Of a stretch of DNA of 64,000 nucleotides, positions 1 to 11,269 are shown piece after piece. The stretch comes from Ehretia macrophylla (Eukaryota; Streptophyta; Magnoliopsida; Boraginales; Ehretiaceae). The translations under genes and the position numbers were made by a program. Under the pieces are notes generated by a model. It was not told the DNA's origin. It saw only the letters and a program-made list of their open reading frames with translations, and searched no databases. Location of the stretch: positions 36,812,425-36,876,424 of the forward strand of contig CM075771.1 in the NCBI GenBank assembly GCA_037974665.1, read 5' to 3'. Position 1 is the first letter of the stretch; each line of letters starts with the position of its first letter.

Positions 1-221
1 TAGAGCTCTCGGAGAGCTTTCCAACGGTATGCTGTGCGCCACGTAACTCCTTACGGATCAAAAGTTATGGGCACCGGAGCGACGGAGACCTGGTCACAAG
101 CCCTACGCCCTCGATTTGTAGGCCCAGCCTCTACATGAAGCAAAGTTGTCTTGCCCAAGGTGCCGTGGGATTCTGTAATAGAAATGTGGTGGATAAAGTA
201 TCTTGGCAACCCTAACCGTGC

Positions 222-236
222 AAAAGAAATTGAAAA
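222..236 (-). terminator. Pol III oligo-T terminator of 5S copy 1
   Basis: Just after the C-rich 3' end of the gene the minus strand reads TTTT, then CAATTT, then CTTTT. In most other units the second tract is an uninterrupted run of seven or eight T. Runs of four or more T after a 5S gene are the usual RNA polymerase III stop signal. Confidence 0.7.
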
Positions 237-238
237 GG

Positions 239-357
239 GGGGTGCAACACGAGGACTTCCCAGGGGGTCACCCATCCTAGTACTACTCTTGCCCAAGCAC
301 GCTTAACTTCGGAGTTCTGATGGGATCCGGTGCATTAGTGCTGGTATGATCGCACCC
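239..357 (-). rRNA. 5S rRNA gene, copy 1
   Basis: This 119-bp gene encodes 5S rRNA, the small RNA of the large ribosomal subunit, transcribed by RNA polymerase III. It is the copy closest to the majority sequence of this window, with one visible difference, G68A, in the intermediate element of the internal promoter. Box A (about 50-64), the intermediate element (67-72) and box C (about 80-97) are all recognisable. The start is set by the plant 5S 5' end GGGTGCGATC, and the preceding base is C, as is usual at plant 5S genes. Confidence 0.95.
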
Positions 358-379
358 GTCATGTTGTGGGCACAAATCC

Positions 380-385
380 TTTATG
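380..385 (-). promoter_or_regulatory. TATA-like upstream element of 5S copy 1
   Basis: On the minus strand this reads CATAAA, about 23 to 28 bp before the 5S start. Plant 5S genes are known to use a TATA-like element near -28 along with the internal promoter. The same position is conserved in most units of the window, within the plus-strand string CCTTTATGTG. Confidence 0.6.
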
Positions 386-416
386 TGTTGACGGTTCACA
401 GTCCCAGCCCAGAGAT

Positions 417-447
417 ATGGCCCATTCAAAAGGCCCAATGGGCTTAA
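417..447 (-). promoter_or_regulatory. GCCCA/TGGGC cluster upstream of 5S (type site)
   Basis: The stretch holds GGCCCA, a second GGCCCA and TGGGC, within 31 bp and 60-90 bp upstream of copy 1. The outer parts, GCCCATT and AATGGGC, are perfect inverted copies around a 10-nt centre in most units (this unit has a one-base variant nearby). TGGGCC/GGCCCA is the known core of plant site II elements bound by TCP factors. A role here is inference. The block recurs in nearly every unit. Confidence 0.45.
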
Positions 448-917
448 CGACAACCCAATCGCTTCAACAATGCAGCATCCTCGCAAGACGTGATATCGAT
501 GCGTTGTAGGGCCCTATAATATTCCGTGAGTTAGGTTGTTGTCAATTTAACAACTCACGACGTACGATCCGGGATGAAAAAATAGAGCAAAAGAAGAAAA
601 GTAACCCAAAACTGAAGAAAATGTTCAATTTTGGGTTCTGAAAATAGGCACAGCCTTGCAAGCTGGTTGCCCCCGTCGTAGAGCTCTCGGAGAGCTTTCC
701 AACGGTATGCTGTGCGCCACGTAACGCCTTACAGATCAAAAGTTATGGGCACCAGAGCGATGAAGACCTGGTCACAAGCCCTACGCACTCAGTTTGCAGG
801 CCAAGCCTCTACGTGAAGTGATATTGTCTTGCCCATGGTGCAGTCGAATTCGGTAATAGAAATGTGGTGGATAAAGTATCTTGGCAAACCTAACCGAGGC
901 AAAAAAAATTGAAAATG

Positions 918-1036
918 GCAATTCAACACGAGGACTTCCTAGGGGGTCACCCATCCTATTACTACTATCGCCCAAGCACGCTCAACTTCAGAGTTCAGAT
1001 GGGATCCGGTGCATCAGTGCTGGTATGATCACACCC
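918..1036 (-). rRNA. 5S rRNA gene, copy 2 (decayed)
   Basis: Full length at 119 bp but about ten substitutions from the majority sequence, including a disrupted 3' end (plus strand GGCAATT where GGGGTGC is usual) and C6T at the 5' end. The altered 3' end would weaken the terminal stem formed with the 5' end, so this copy is probably not functional. Confidence 0.85.
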
Positions 1037-1539
1037 GTCATGTTGTGGGCACAAATCCATTATGTGTTGACGGTTCACAGTCCCAGCCCAGAGAGATGGC
1101 TCATTCAAAAGGCCCAATGGGCTTAATGACAATCCATCTGCTTCAGCAACGTAGCATCCTCGCAAGACGTGATATCGATGTGTTGTGGGGCTAATATCCA
1201 GTGAGTTAGGTTGTCATCCTTTTAACAGCTCACGACATACGATCAGGAACGAAAAAATAGAGCAAATGAAGAAAAGTGGCCCGAAACTGATGAAAACGTT
1301 CGATTTTGGGCTCTAAAAACAAGCACAGCTAGGCAGGCTTTCTGCCCCGGTCGTAGAGCTCTCGGAGAGCTTTCCAACGGTATGCTGTGCGCCACGTAAC
1401 TCCTTATGGATTAAAAGTTATGGGCACCGGAGCGACGGAGACCTGGTCACAATCCTCACGCCCTCGGTTTGCGGGCCCAGCCTCTACATGAAGCGAAGTT
1501 GTCTTGCCCAAGGTGCCGTGGGATTCTGTAATAGAAATA

Positions 1540-1575
1540 TGGAGGATAAAGTATCTTGTTGTGGGCACAAATCCT
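1540..1575 (-). other. 5S unit that has lost its gene
   Basis: The spacer string GGATAAAGTATCTTG, normally about 45 bp before the 5S 3' end, is joined directly to TTGTGGGCACAAATCC, normally just beyond the 5S start. About 165 bp, including the whole gene, is missing. The join sits at a 2-bp TG overlap. The distance from copy 2 to copy 3 is 1193 bp, which is two 679-bp units minus 165. Confidence 0.9.
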
Positions 1576-2110
1576 TTATGTGTTGACGGTTCACAATTCC
1601 AGCCCAGAGAGATGGCCTATTCAAAAGACCCAATGGACTTAACGACAACCCATCTACTTCAACAATGCAACATCCTTGCAAGGCGTGACATAGACACATT
1701 GTAGGGCCCTGTAATATCCCGCGAGTTTGGTTGTCGTCCTTTTAACAGCTCACGACGTACGATCCAGGGCTAAAAAATAGAACAAATGAAGAAAAGTGGC
1801 CTGAAACTGATGAAAACATTCGATTTTGGGCTCCAAAAGCAGGCATAGCTGAGCAGGCTTGCTGCCCATATCGTGGAGCTCTCGGAGAGCTTTCCAACGG
1901 TATGATGTGCGCCGCTTAACGCCTTACGGATCAAAAGTTATGGGCACCAGAGCGACGGAGACTTGGTCACAAGCCCTACGCCCTCAGTTTGTGGGCCCAG
2001 CCTCTACGTGAAGCGAAGTTGTCTTGCCCAAGGTGCCGTTGATTCGGTAATAGAAATGTGGTGGATAAAGTATCTTGGCAATCCTAACCGGGGAAAAAAA
2101 ATTAAAAAGG

Positions 2111-2229
2111 GGGGTGCAACACGAGGACTTCCCAGGGGGTCACCCATCCTAGTACTACTCTCGCCCAAGAACGCTTAACTTCGGAGTTCTGATGGGATCC
2201 GGTGCATTAGTGCTGGTATGATCACACTA
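2111..2229 (-). rRNA. 5S rRNA gene, copy 3
   Basis: Full length with about four changes. G60T lies in box A, and the 5' end reads TAGTGTGATC in place of GGGTGCGATC, which breaks pairing in the terminal helix. It is the last gene before the solo LTR insertion. Confidence 0.9.
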
Positions 2230-2287
2230 GCCATGTTGAGGGCACAAATCCTTTATGTGTTGACGGTTCACAATCCTAGCCTAGAGA

Positions 2288-2292
2288 GATGG
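2288..2292. repeat. Target-site duplication GATGG, left copy
   Basis: Five bases repeated at 6011-6015, on either side of the solo LTR. Removing one copy and the LTR restores a normal 5S spacer. Confidence 0.95.
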
Positions 2293-5200
2293 TGTCATGC
2301 CCCAACCCGGCCTATAAGGTTAGACTAGGGTGTGACCTAAACGTTCAGGACATGTTACATTCTTAACCGTTATGAAGATTTAACACTTATCGTCTTAGTC
2401 TAAACTCCAAAGTTTTTCAAAAAACTGGCAGCTTAACGGCTGTAATTAGACTCTTTGGTTTGGCCTAATTCTCTAAACGTCTCAAAATTTTCTAATCTCA
2501 AGTTTCATTTCCAACTAGTATTACTATTTAACATCAATTGAAATGCCTATTAGTTATCTCGATGTCTCGTTTGATTTATAACCTAGCATGATACTATGTC
2601 TCGTTTGTTTGTTTATCCTCATTACAAAAGTACATGTTTAAGATTAGATAGGTTCATTTACTTAGTCCTTAACTAATACGTCATAACCTATGATAGATAC
2701 TAGCGGTAATAATAGCAAAACAATCATAGTAGTGTCTAGTGTCTATCTAGCAATATCAGTACAAACCAAAATGAGACCCCAAATTACAACGGGGGTCTTT
2801 TACATTAGAAATAACAAGCAACAAAAAATAAATAGTCTTCAGGTAGCATAGAGTTCACAAGTAACCACAATCACGCAAGACACACAAACAGGCAATCACT
2901 CCAAAGATTTATCGTTAGGCACACCGTTCTCGGGTACCTGTTCTGGATCTTCTTCACATGAGATGATAAAAGAGGGTGAGTCCTTATGAACTCAGTGAGG
3001 GGGAATGAGAAATAGGTTTTGAAACTCATTTTCCAGTTCAACTTATGAAATCCTTTTGCAAGAATGAATATAACAATAATACAAGTACAGGAACAGAAAT
3101 ACCGGTCTTTCCTCCCCGAGGTTCTCTAGGAACCAAGCAAGAGTACTTATACAGACAGTAAAAAGGATACAGTGAGATTTTTCTCTCAGATTAGTTTCAG
3201 AATCAGTGGTTGCGGCCGACTTTAAATAATCCCCAAAACACGCCAGGTGGGTGTACTCCGGATGTACCCCGAAATCCTACGACCCAACTCTCCGAGGAAG
3301 TCTAGCCCCCAAGCGAGAGAGGGAATGGAACCATGGTAGTCACAGGTGCACCGGCAAGCCCGATGCCGCCCGGTGTGCGTGATCGCTACCATGCCGACAG
3401 GAAAGGTTGCAACCTTGTATGCAGTGCACATTTATGACATTAACATATCACGTTAGGAGGACAACAAAGTAGGTTGCCTCCGGACAGTCATAAGATTGCA
3501 CATTGACAAGTAAACAGGCAGGGCACGATAAGACAAGTAATTTCACTTGAAAGGCATATAGAGTTATATGAACATTAAACGGGCAGCCATGTAACACATG
3601 TAAATCAAGCCATATAACTCATTACAAGGTCCATGTGATCAAGTAGTAAGCTTATTCAACATGCAATAACATCTACGTGGGTTCGGGTGCAAGAAGAGCT
3701 TATTTGTCAACATGCAATGATCAAAATCTCATTTAAGACTATAAAGGCATTTACAGGAAGCCTACTAAACATATAATTCCACACAATATCCAAATGATCA
3801 ACACTTAGCAAAACTACCTAGTCATTAGGGTTTCCATTTCGTGCATATTCGTGCAATTTGAGCCTCAAACCAACTCAAGGTCAATCTCAAGCCATGCATC
3901 ATTTAATTCAACATCCTCAAACATTCAAAACAGTCCACACAACATCCCGAAGTTACAATCCCAAACATTTAATTCAACAAGAGGAGTCACAACAATTTTT
4001 CTAAGCACAACATTAAGTGAAACCCTTACTGCAAAAGGCTGTTTTCTCACAATCAATAGGATAAGCAAACAATCTCTAAATCGAGTGAATAAGATGTCAA
4101 ATTAAAGCTTAAGAATTTTACTAAAATCATAAACAAACCTTGCATCAATTGGAGTTCGGGATAATTAGATATAACCGAAACAGTGGGATAGCACAAAACT
4201 GTCCAGATTTGCATACATTTCGATAATTGACGTTTTTGAGGTCCTTAGGGTCAGATTCAGCCTTAGTCCATTTCTAACAAAAATGTCCATAACTGAAAAA
4301 TATAGCATCAAACCAATTTTCTTGCATTTTGGACATCATTAACTAAGTAAAATCTGGTTCGTTCTACAAGGTCAGTGCATCTGCCAAAACCTGCTTCATT
4401 TTTCCAGGTTTCCAGATTTAGACACATTTTAAAGATGTTCCATTTTGAGGACCTTAGAGTCAAAATTAGCTTCGGCCTATTTCTGCAAAAAATGTTCAAA
4501 ACTTTCCAAAATAGTTACCTACCAATTTTCAATAATTTTCAACATCATTTTCCTAGCTAAACCTACCTCGAAACAGACTAGTCAGAGAGTTGTCAACAAT
4601 CCGACTTCACCTATCACCACTTTCAAGCCAAGATCTTGCCATGCATGGTTGTTTAAGCTCATGAACGAACATATAACTCAAGTACAGAAGCAAAGACATA
4701 CATTTATGAGCATGCATGTGAATTTTTGAAGGAATTTCAAAAGGTTTTAGCCCTCACCTTAGCAATCAACCAAGAGGATGCACAAAAACTAGTTGAAGCT
4801 CAAATCTCTTCTTCTTCTTGCTTAGCCGAGATTCCAACTTGGTTTCTCTATTTTTCCTAGCCTAGTGACCAACCTCTTAGTACATGCATGAGGTTAGAAC
4901 AAGAAGAAAAGAAGTGGAAGCTTAAAACTCACCTAGGGCCGAAATGAAGGCTTCAAAGGGCATGCATGTGTGATTTTCGAATTCTAGCTTGTTTGCTTGA
5001 GTTTCTTTGATGATTGCTTGCCTTGTTCAACTAAGGTGTGATGAAGATAAGCTATGGAGGCAATAGTGTTCAGCTAGGGCCGAGAAAGAGAGAGAATATG
5101 AGAGGGAGAGAAAGAAGATGAAAGGAGAATGAAGAAATGACAAAAAAAACAAAGGCCTTGGAGTTTGATAAGCATGTTCGGCCTTGGGCTTCCAAAATTC

Positions 5201-6010
5201 CTGATTTTGTGTCTTCAAGATGTGATTTTAAATTTGCTAGCATGGGCAATGGTGGTTTGGTCGAGTATGGTAGAGTTTTAAGGTGGTTTTGAGCATTTTT
5301 TATGCATTGATAAGTGTTTTTGTGTCATAACTTGTCTAGAATCATTTTGAATTAAACATGCATGCAATAAACAACATAGTGGTCGGCCAATGCTAGTTTC
5401 AAATCTGAATTTTGTCATCTTTGAGCATTATTTTAATTGTGTCTTGAAAGTGCAAAAAAGAATAAGGAATAAAGAATAAGGAATGTCTAGTATTTAGTGA
5501 ATTTTTGTCTTCTAGCGAGTTGAATTAAGATTATAATATTGATAGTGGATTTTGTAGGATTGTTTAATAGCCTAGTGCTCTGTGTAAGATGCTTTCTTGA
5601 TTAGTGTGAGGGTACGCTTTCCTAGGTCTAGGGAACGCACTACGAGGTAGGACACGAACTATGAGATGAACGCACGTTTTTTAAGTAAATGCACGCAATC
5701 CTAAATGAATACACGTAATTCAATGCAATGCACGTAAATTGAGGTACGACACTTAAACCTATGTTAAGGTACGCAGTTCAAGGTTAGGGCACACGAAACG
5801 AGGTAACGCACGTACATCGAGGTCATGGCACATATATCTAGGTATCGCACGTCAGTCGGGGATTAGGGCTCACTATTCTAGGTCAAGGCACGTATGACGA
5901 GGTATGCACAAAAACCAAGACAGGACACGTAATCCAAGATCGATCATATAATTAGGGATCTATGGCACGCAAATCGATGTATGACATGTTATTCGAGGTC
6001 GGGCCTCACA
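2293..6010 (-). mobile_element. Solo LTR (same family as the 30314 element)
   Basis: A 3718-bp sequence starting TGTCATGCC and ending GCCTCACA, with the TG...CA ends of an LTR and a GATGG duplication on both sides. Read on the minus strand it matches the LTR at 30314-34102 from end to end: it starts TGTGAGGCCCGACC and ends GGTTGGGGCATGACA. No primer site, polypurine tract or internal region is present, so it is a solo LTR left by recombination between two LTRs. It holds no open reading frame that I can support. The region near 5610-5995 is a degenerate CACGT repeat, and 3249-3270 and 3463-3475 hold motifs shared with other LTR families in the window. Confidence 0.93.
5610..5995 (-). repeat. 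Degenerate ~20-bp CACGT repeat in U3 of the solo LTR
   Basis: About fifteen imperfect repeats of roughly 18 to 24 bp, each with a core such as GCACGTA, ACACGTA or GGCACGC followed by an AT-rich stretch and GAGGT or similar. On the sense strand the core is ACGTG, the core of plant G-box and ABRE sites. The same array is in both LTRs of the 30314 element. Confidence 0.75.
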
Positions 6011-6015
6011 GATGG
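6011..6015. repeat. Target-site duplication GATGG, right copy
   Basis: Partner of 2288-2292. The 5S spacer resumes at this point with GATGGCCCATTC. Confidence 0.95.
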
Positions 6016-6512
6016 CCCATTCAAAAGGCCCAATGGGCTTAACAACAACCCATCTGCTTTAACAATGCAGCATCCTTGCAAGACATGATATCGACGCATT
6101 GTAGGGCCCTCTAATGTCCAGCGAGTTAGGTTGTCATCCTTTTAACAGCTCACGACGTACTATCCGGGACAGAAAAACAGAGCAAAAGAAGAAAAGTGGG
6201 CCGAAATTGAAGAAAACATTCGATTTTGGGCTCCGAAAACAGGCGCAGCCGAGCAGGTTTGCTGCCCACGTCGTAGAGCTCTCGGAGAGCTTTCCAACGG
6301 TAAGCTGTGCACCACGTAACTCCTTACGGATTAAAAGTCATGGGCACCAGAGCGACAGAGACTTGGATACATGCCCCACGCCCTCGGTTTGCAGGCCCAG
6401 CCTCTACGTGAAGCGAAGTTGTCTTGCCCAAGGTGCCGTGGAATTCGGTAATCGAAATATGGTGGATAAAGTATCTTGGCAACCCTAACTTGGGAAAAAA
6501 AAATGAAAAGGG

Positions 6513-6631
6513 TGGGTGCAACACGAGGACTTCCTAGGGGGTCACCCATCCTAGTACTACTCTCGCCCAAGCACGCTTAACTTCGGAGTTCTGATGGGAT
6601 CCGGTGCATTAGTACTGGTATGATCGCACCC
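6513..6631 (-). rRNA. 5S rRNA gene, copy 4
   Basis: Full length with only three differences from the majority, among them C18T. It starts exactly 679 bp after copy 3 once the solo LTR and its duplication are subtracted. One of the best preserved copies. Confidence 0.94.
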
Positions 6632-7195
6632 ATCATGTTTTGGGCACAAATCCTTTATGTGTTGACGGTTCACAGTCCCAGCCCAGAGAGATGGCCCATT
6701 CCAAAGGCCCAATGGGCTTAACGACAACCCATCCGCTTCAACAACGTAGTATCCTCGCAAGACATGATATCGATGCGTTGTAGGGCCCTGTAATATCCCA
6801 CGAGTTAGGTTGTCATCCTTTTAACAGCTCACGACATACGATCCGGGACGAAAAAACAGAGCGAAAGTAGAAAAGTGGCACAAAACTGATGAAAACGTTC
6901 AATTTTGGGCTATGAAAATAGGCGCAACTGTCCAGGCTTGCTGCCCCTATCGTAGAGCTCTAGGAGTGCTTTCTAATGGTTTGTTGTGCGCCACGTAACT
7001 CCTTATAGATTAAACGTTATGGGCACCGGAGCGATGGAGACCTAGTCACAAGCCCCACTCCCTCGATTTGCGGGCCCAGCCTCTACACGAAGCGAAGTTG
7101 TCTTGCCCAAAGTGTCGTGGGATTCGATAATAGAAATATGGAGGATAAAGTATCTTGGCAATCCTAACCAGGGGGAAAAAATTGAAAAGGGGGGG

Positions 7196-7314
7196 TGAGT
7201 GCAACACGAGGACTTCCTAGGGGGTCACCCATCCTAGTACTACTCTCGCCCAAGCACGCTTAACTTCGGAGTTTTGATGGGATCCGGGGCATTAGTACTG
7301 GTATGATTGCACCC
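7196..7314 (-). rRNA. 5S rRNA gene, copy 5
   Basis: Full length with about seven changes, including G7A, C18T and two at the 3' end. It belongs to the CACATAT spacer subfamily. Confidence 0.9.
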
Positions 7315-7872
7315 GTCATGTTGTGGGCACATATCATTTATGTGTTGACGGTTCATAGTCCCAGCCTAGAGAGATAGCCCATTCAAAAGGCCTAATGGGC
7401 TTAACGACAACCCATCCGCTTCAACAACAGAGTATCCTCATAAGACGTGATATCGACGCGTTGCAGGGCCCTGTAATATCCCGCGAGTTAGGTTGTTGTC
7501 CTTTTAACAGCTCACGAAGTACGATCCTGGACGGAAAAATAGAGCGAAAGAAGAAAAGTGGCCCAAAACTGATGAAAATGTTCGATTTTGGGCTCCAAAA
7601 ACAAGCGCAGCAGAGTAGACTTGCTGCCCCCGTCGTAGAGCTCTCGAAGAACTTTCCAATGGTATGGTGTGCGCCAAGTAACTCCTTACGTATCAAAAGT
7701 TAAGGGCACCGGAGCGACGGAGACCTGGTCACAACCCTACACCCTTCGCTTGCGGGCCCAACCTCTACATGAAGCGAAGTTGTCTTGCTCAATTTGCCGT
7801 AGAATTCGGTAATAGAAATATGGTGTATAAAGTATCTTGGCAACCCTAACCGGGGAAAAAAAATTGAGAAAA

Positions 7873-7991
7873 GGGATGCAACATGAGGACTTCCGAAGGG
7901 GTCACCCATCCTAGTATTACTCTCACCCAAGCACGCTTAACTTTGGAGTTCTGATGCGATCCGATACATTAGTGTTGGTATAATTGCACCC
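7873..7991 (-). rRNA. 5S rRNA gene, copy 6 (decayed)
   Basis: Full length with about eleven substitutions, including G7A and C67T in the intermediate element, plus changes at the CpG near position 108. Probably weak or silent. Confidence 0.87.
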
Positions 7992-8553
7992 GTCATATTG
8001 TGGGCACAAATCCTTTATGTGTTGATGGTACACAGTCCCAGCCCAGAGAGATGGCCCATTCAAAAGGCCCAATGGGCTTAACAACAACCCATCTGCTTCA
8101 ACAACGCAGCATCCTCGCAAGACGTGATATCGATACGTTGTAGGGCCTTGTAATATCCTGCGAGTTAGGTTGTCGTCCATTTAACAGCTTACGACGGACG
8201 ATTCGGGATGAAAAAACAGAGCAAAAGAAGAAATGTGGCCCAAAATTGATGAAAACGTTTGATTTTGGGCACCAAAAATAGGCGTAGCCGAGCTGGCTTG
8301 CTGCTCCCATCGTGGAGCTCTCGTAGAGCTTTCTAACGGTATGTTGTGCGCCACATAACTCCTTACAGATCAAAAGTTATAGGCACCAGAGCGACGGAGA
8401 CCTGGTCACACGCCCTACGCCCTCGGTTTGTGGGCCCAGCCTCTGCGTGAAGCGAAGTTGTCTTGCCCAAGGTGCCGTGGGATTCGGTAATAGAAATATG
8501 GTGGATAAAGTATCTTGTCAACCCTAACTGGGGCAAAAAAAAATTGAAAATGG

Positions 8554-8672
8554 TAGGTGCAACAAGAGGATTTCCCAGGGGATCACCCATCCTAGTACTA
8601 CTCTCGCCTAAGCACGCTTAACTTCTGAGTTCTGATGCGATCCGGTGCATTAGTGCTTGTACGGTTGCACAC
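8554..8672 (-). rRNA. 5S rRNA gene, copy 7 (decayed)
   Basis: Full length with about ten changes. The 5' end reads GTGTGCAACC in place of GGGTGCGATC, so the terminal stem is disturbed. Confidence 0.87.
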
Positions 8673-9233
8673 GTCATGTTGTGGGCACATATCTTTTATG
8701 TGTTGACGGTTCACAGTCCCTGCCTAGAGAGATAGCCCATTCAAAAGGCCCAATGGGCTTAACGACAACCCATCTGCTTCAACAACGCAGTATCCTCGCA
8801 AGACGTGATATCGATGCATTTTAGGGCCCTTTAATGTCCCGCGAGTTAGGTTGTCGTCGTTTTAACAGCTCATGACGTATGATCTGGGACAAAAAAATAG
8901 AGCAAAAGGAGAAAATTGGCCCGAAACTGATGAAAATGTTCAATTTTGGGCTTCAAAAATAGGCGCTGCCGTGCAGGCTTGTAGCCCTCGTCGTAGAGCT
9001 CTCGGAGAGCTTTCCAACGGTATGTTGTGCGCCGTATAACACCTAACGGATTGAAAGTTATGGGTGCCGGAGCGATGGTAACTTGATCACAAGCCCTACG
9101 CCCTCGGTTTGTAGGCCCAGCCTCTACGTGAAGTGAAGTTGTCTTGCCCAAGGTGCCGTGGGATTTGGTAATAGAAATGTGGAGGATAAAGTATCTTGGC
9201 AACCCTAACCGGGGCAAAAAAAATTGAAAAGGG

Positions 9234-9352
9234 GGGGTGTAACACAAGGACTTCCCAGGGGGTCACCCATCCTAGTACTACTCTTACCCAAGCACGCTTA
9301 ACTTCGGAGTTCTGATAAGATCCGGTGAATTAGTACTGGTATGATTGCACCC
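9234..9352 (-). rRNA. 5S rRNA gene, copy 8
   Basis: Full length with about eight changes; both bases of the CpG at 67-68 are altered. First gene of a three-unit block repeated at 11270. The spacer marker CCTAGCCTAGAGTGAT is shared only with copy 11. Confidence 0.9.
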
Positions 9353-9912
9353 GTCATGTTGTGGGCACATATCCTTTATGTATTGACGGTTCACAGTCCT
9401 AGCCTAGAGTGATGGCCTATTCAAAAGGCCCAATGGGCTTAACGACAACCCACCCACTTCAACAACGCAGTATTCTCGCAAGACGAGATATCGACACATT
9501 GTAGGGCTTTCTAATGTCCCACGAGTTAGGTTGTCGTCCTTTTAACAGCACACGACATACGATCTGGGATGGAAAAGCAGAGCAAAAGAAGAAAAGTGGC
9601 CCAAAACTGATGAAAACATTTGATTTTAGGCTCCGAAAATAAGCGTAGCCGAGCATGCTTGCTACCGCCGTCATAGAGCTCTCGAAGAGCTTTCCAACGG
9701 TATGTTGTGCGCCGCGTAACTCCTTACGGATCAAAAGTTATAGGTACCGGATCGACGGAGACCAGGTCACAAGCCCTACGACCTCGGTTTGCGGGCCCAG
9801 CCTCTACGTGGAGCGAAGTTTTCTTGTCCAAGGTGCCGTGGAATTTGGTAATAGAAATGTGGTGGATAAAGTATCTTGGCAACCCTAACTGGGGCAAAAA
9901 AAATTGAAAAGG

Positions 9913-10033
9913 GGGGTACAACACGAGGACTTCCCAGGGAGGGTCAACCAACCTAGTACTACTCTAGCCCAATCACGCTTAACTTCGGAGTTCTGATGGA
10001 ATCCGATGCATTAATGGTGGTATGATTGCACCC
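9913..10033 (-). rRNA. 5S rRNA gene, copy 9 (2-bp insertion)
   Basis: This copy is 121 bp. The plus-strand tract near the 3' third reads CCCAGGGAGGGTCAACC, two bases longer than usual, inside box C. The same insertion and the AACCAACC variant occur in copy 12, its counterpart 2036 bp away. Confidence 0.9.
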
Positions 10034-10594
10034 GTGATGTTGTGGGCACAAATCCTTTATTTGTTGATGGTTCACAGTCCCAGCCTAGAGAGATGGCCTA
10101 TTCGAAAGGCCCAATGGGCTTAACGACAACCCATCCGCTTCAACAACATAGCATCGTCGCAAGACGTGATATCGAAGCGTTGTAGGGCCCTGTAATATCC
10201 TGCGAGTTAGGTTGTCGTCCTTTTAATAACTCATGACGTATGATCCAGGATTAAAAAATAGAGCAAAAGAAAAATGGTCTAAAACTGATGAAAATGTTAG
10301 ATTTTGTGCTCCAAAAATAGGCGCAGCCAAGCAGGCTTGCTACCCCCGTTGTAGAGCTCTCGGAGAGCTTTCCAACGGTATACTGTGTGTCGTGTAACTC
10401 CTTACGGAGCAAAAGTTATGGGCACCGGAGTGACGGAAACCTGGTCACAAGCCCTACGCCCTCGGTTTGCGGTCCCAGCCTCTACGTGAAGCGAAGTTGT
10501 CTTGCCCAAGTTGCATTGTGATTTGGTAATAGAAATGTGGAGGATAAAGTATCTTGGCAACCCTAACCGGGGTAAAAAAAATTGTAAAGGGGGA

Positions 10595-10713
10595 GGGGGG
10601 CAACACGAGGACTTCCCACGGGGTCACCCATCCTAGTACTACTCTCGCCCAAGCACGCTTAACTTCAGAGTTCTGATGGGATCTGGTGCATTAGTGCTAG
10701 TATGATTGCACCC
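10595..10713 (-). rRNA. 5S rRNA gene, copy 10
   Basis: Full length with six differences, including G7A. The 3' flank is a G-rich run on the plus strand. Upstream spacer is shortened (GTTGGGCACATA), as in copy 13. Confidence 0.92.
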
Positions 10714-11269
10714 GTCATGTTGGGCACATATCCTTTATGTGTTGACGGTTCAGAGTCTCAACCCAGAGAGATGGCCCATTCAGAAGTCCCCATGGGCTTA
10801 ACGATAACCCATCCGCTTCAAAAATGCAGTATCCTCGCAAGACGTGATATCGACGCGTTGCAAGGCCCTCTAATGTCCCGCGAGTTAGGTTGTCGTCCTT
10901 TTAACAGCTTAGGACGTACGATCCGGGATGAAAAACAGAGCAAAAGTAGAAAAGTGGACTAAAACTGATGAAAATGTTAGGTTTTGGGCTCCGAAAATAG
11001 GAGCAGCCGAGCAGGTTTGTTGCCTCCGTCGTAGAGCACTCGGAGAGCTTTCCAACGGTATACTGTGCGCCAGATAACACCTTACGGATTGAAAGTTATG
11101 GGCACTAGAGCGATGGTGACCTGGTCACAAGCCCCCGCCCTCGGTTTGTGGGCCCAGCCTCTACGTGAAGCGAAGTTGTCTTGCCCAAGGTGCCGTGGGA
11201 TTTGGTAATAGAAATGTGGAGGATAAAGTATCTTGACAACCTTAACCGGGGCAAAAAAAATTGAAAAGG

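Larger units (their letters stand above)
1..2292 (-). repeat. 5S rDNA tandem array, segment 1
   Basis: The segment holds three complete 5S genes and one unit that has lost its gene, in head-to-tail units of about 679 bp. The spacer between genes is non-coding. Reading the minus strand it holds, upstream of each gene, a TATA-like ATAAA about 25 bp before the start and a cluster of GCCCA motifs at -60 to -90; downstream come T-runs that fit RNA polymerase III termination. Each spacer also carries a 15-bp inverted repeat, AGCTCTCGGAGAGCT. Short open reading frames in the spacer recur only because the unit recurs, and most lack an ATG. The segment ends at the target duplication of a solo LTR. Confidence 0.95.

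Noticed and set aside
1..2287. The 5S units as Cassandra-type TRIM elements, which carry 5S promoters in their LTRs
   Set aside because: No initiator-Met primer site, no polypurine tract and no paired LTRs with target duplications occur in the unit. The regular 679-bp tandem spacing is that of rDNA.
3851..4105. Reading frames inside the solo LTR, including 3851-4105 and 4445-4729
   Set aside because: Short and without domains; equivalent positions in the LARD LTRs are not kept open in the same frame.
7421..7696. A recurring minus-strand 91-codon reading frame in the 5S spacer (also at 8098, 9459, 14892, 16930, 18992, 57814, 58493 and 62568)
   Set aside because: It recurs because the 679-bp unit recurs, starts at TTG and not ATG, is broken in most units, and shows no recognisable domain. 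Some copies run into neighbouring spacer signals.
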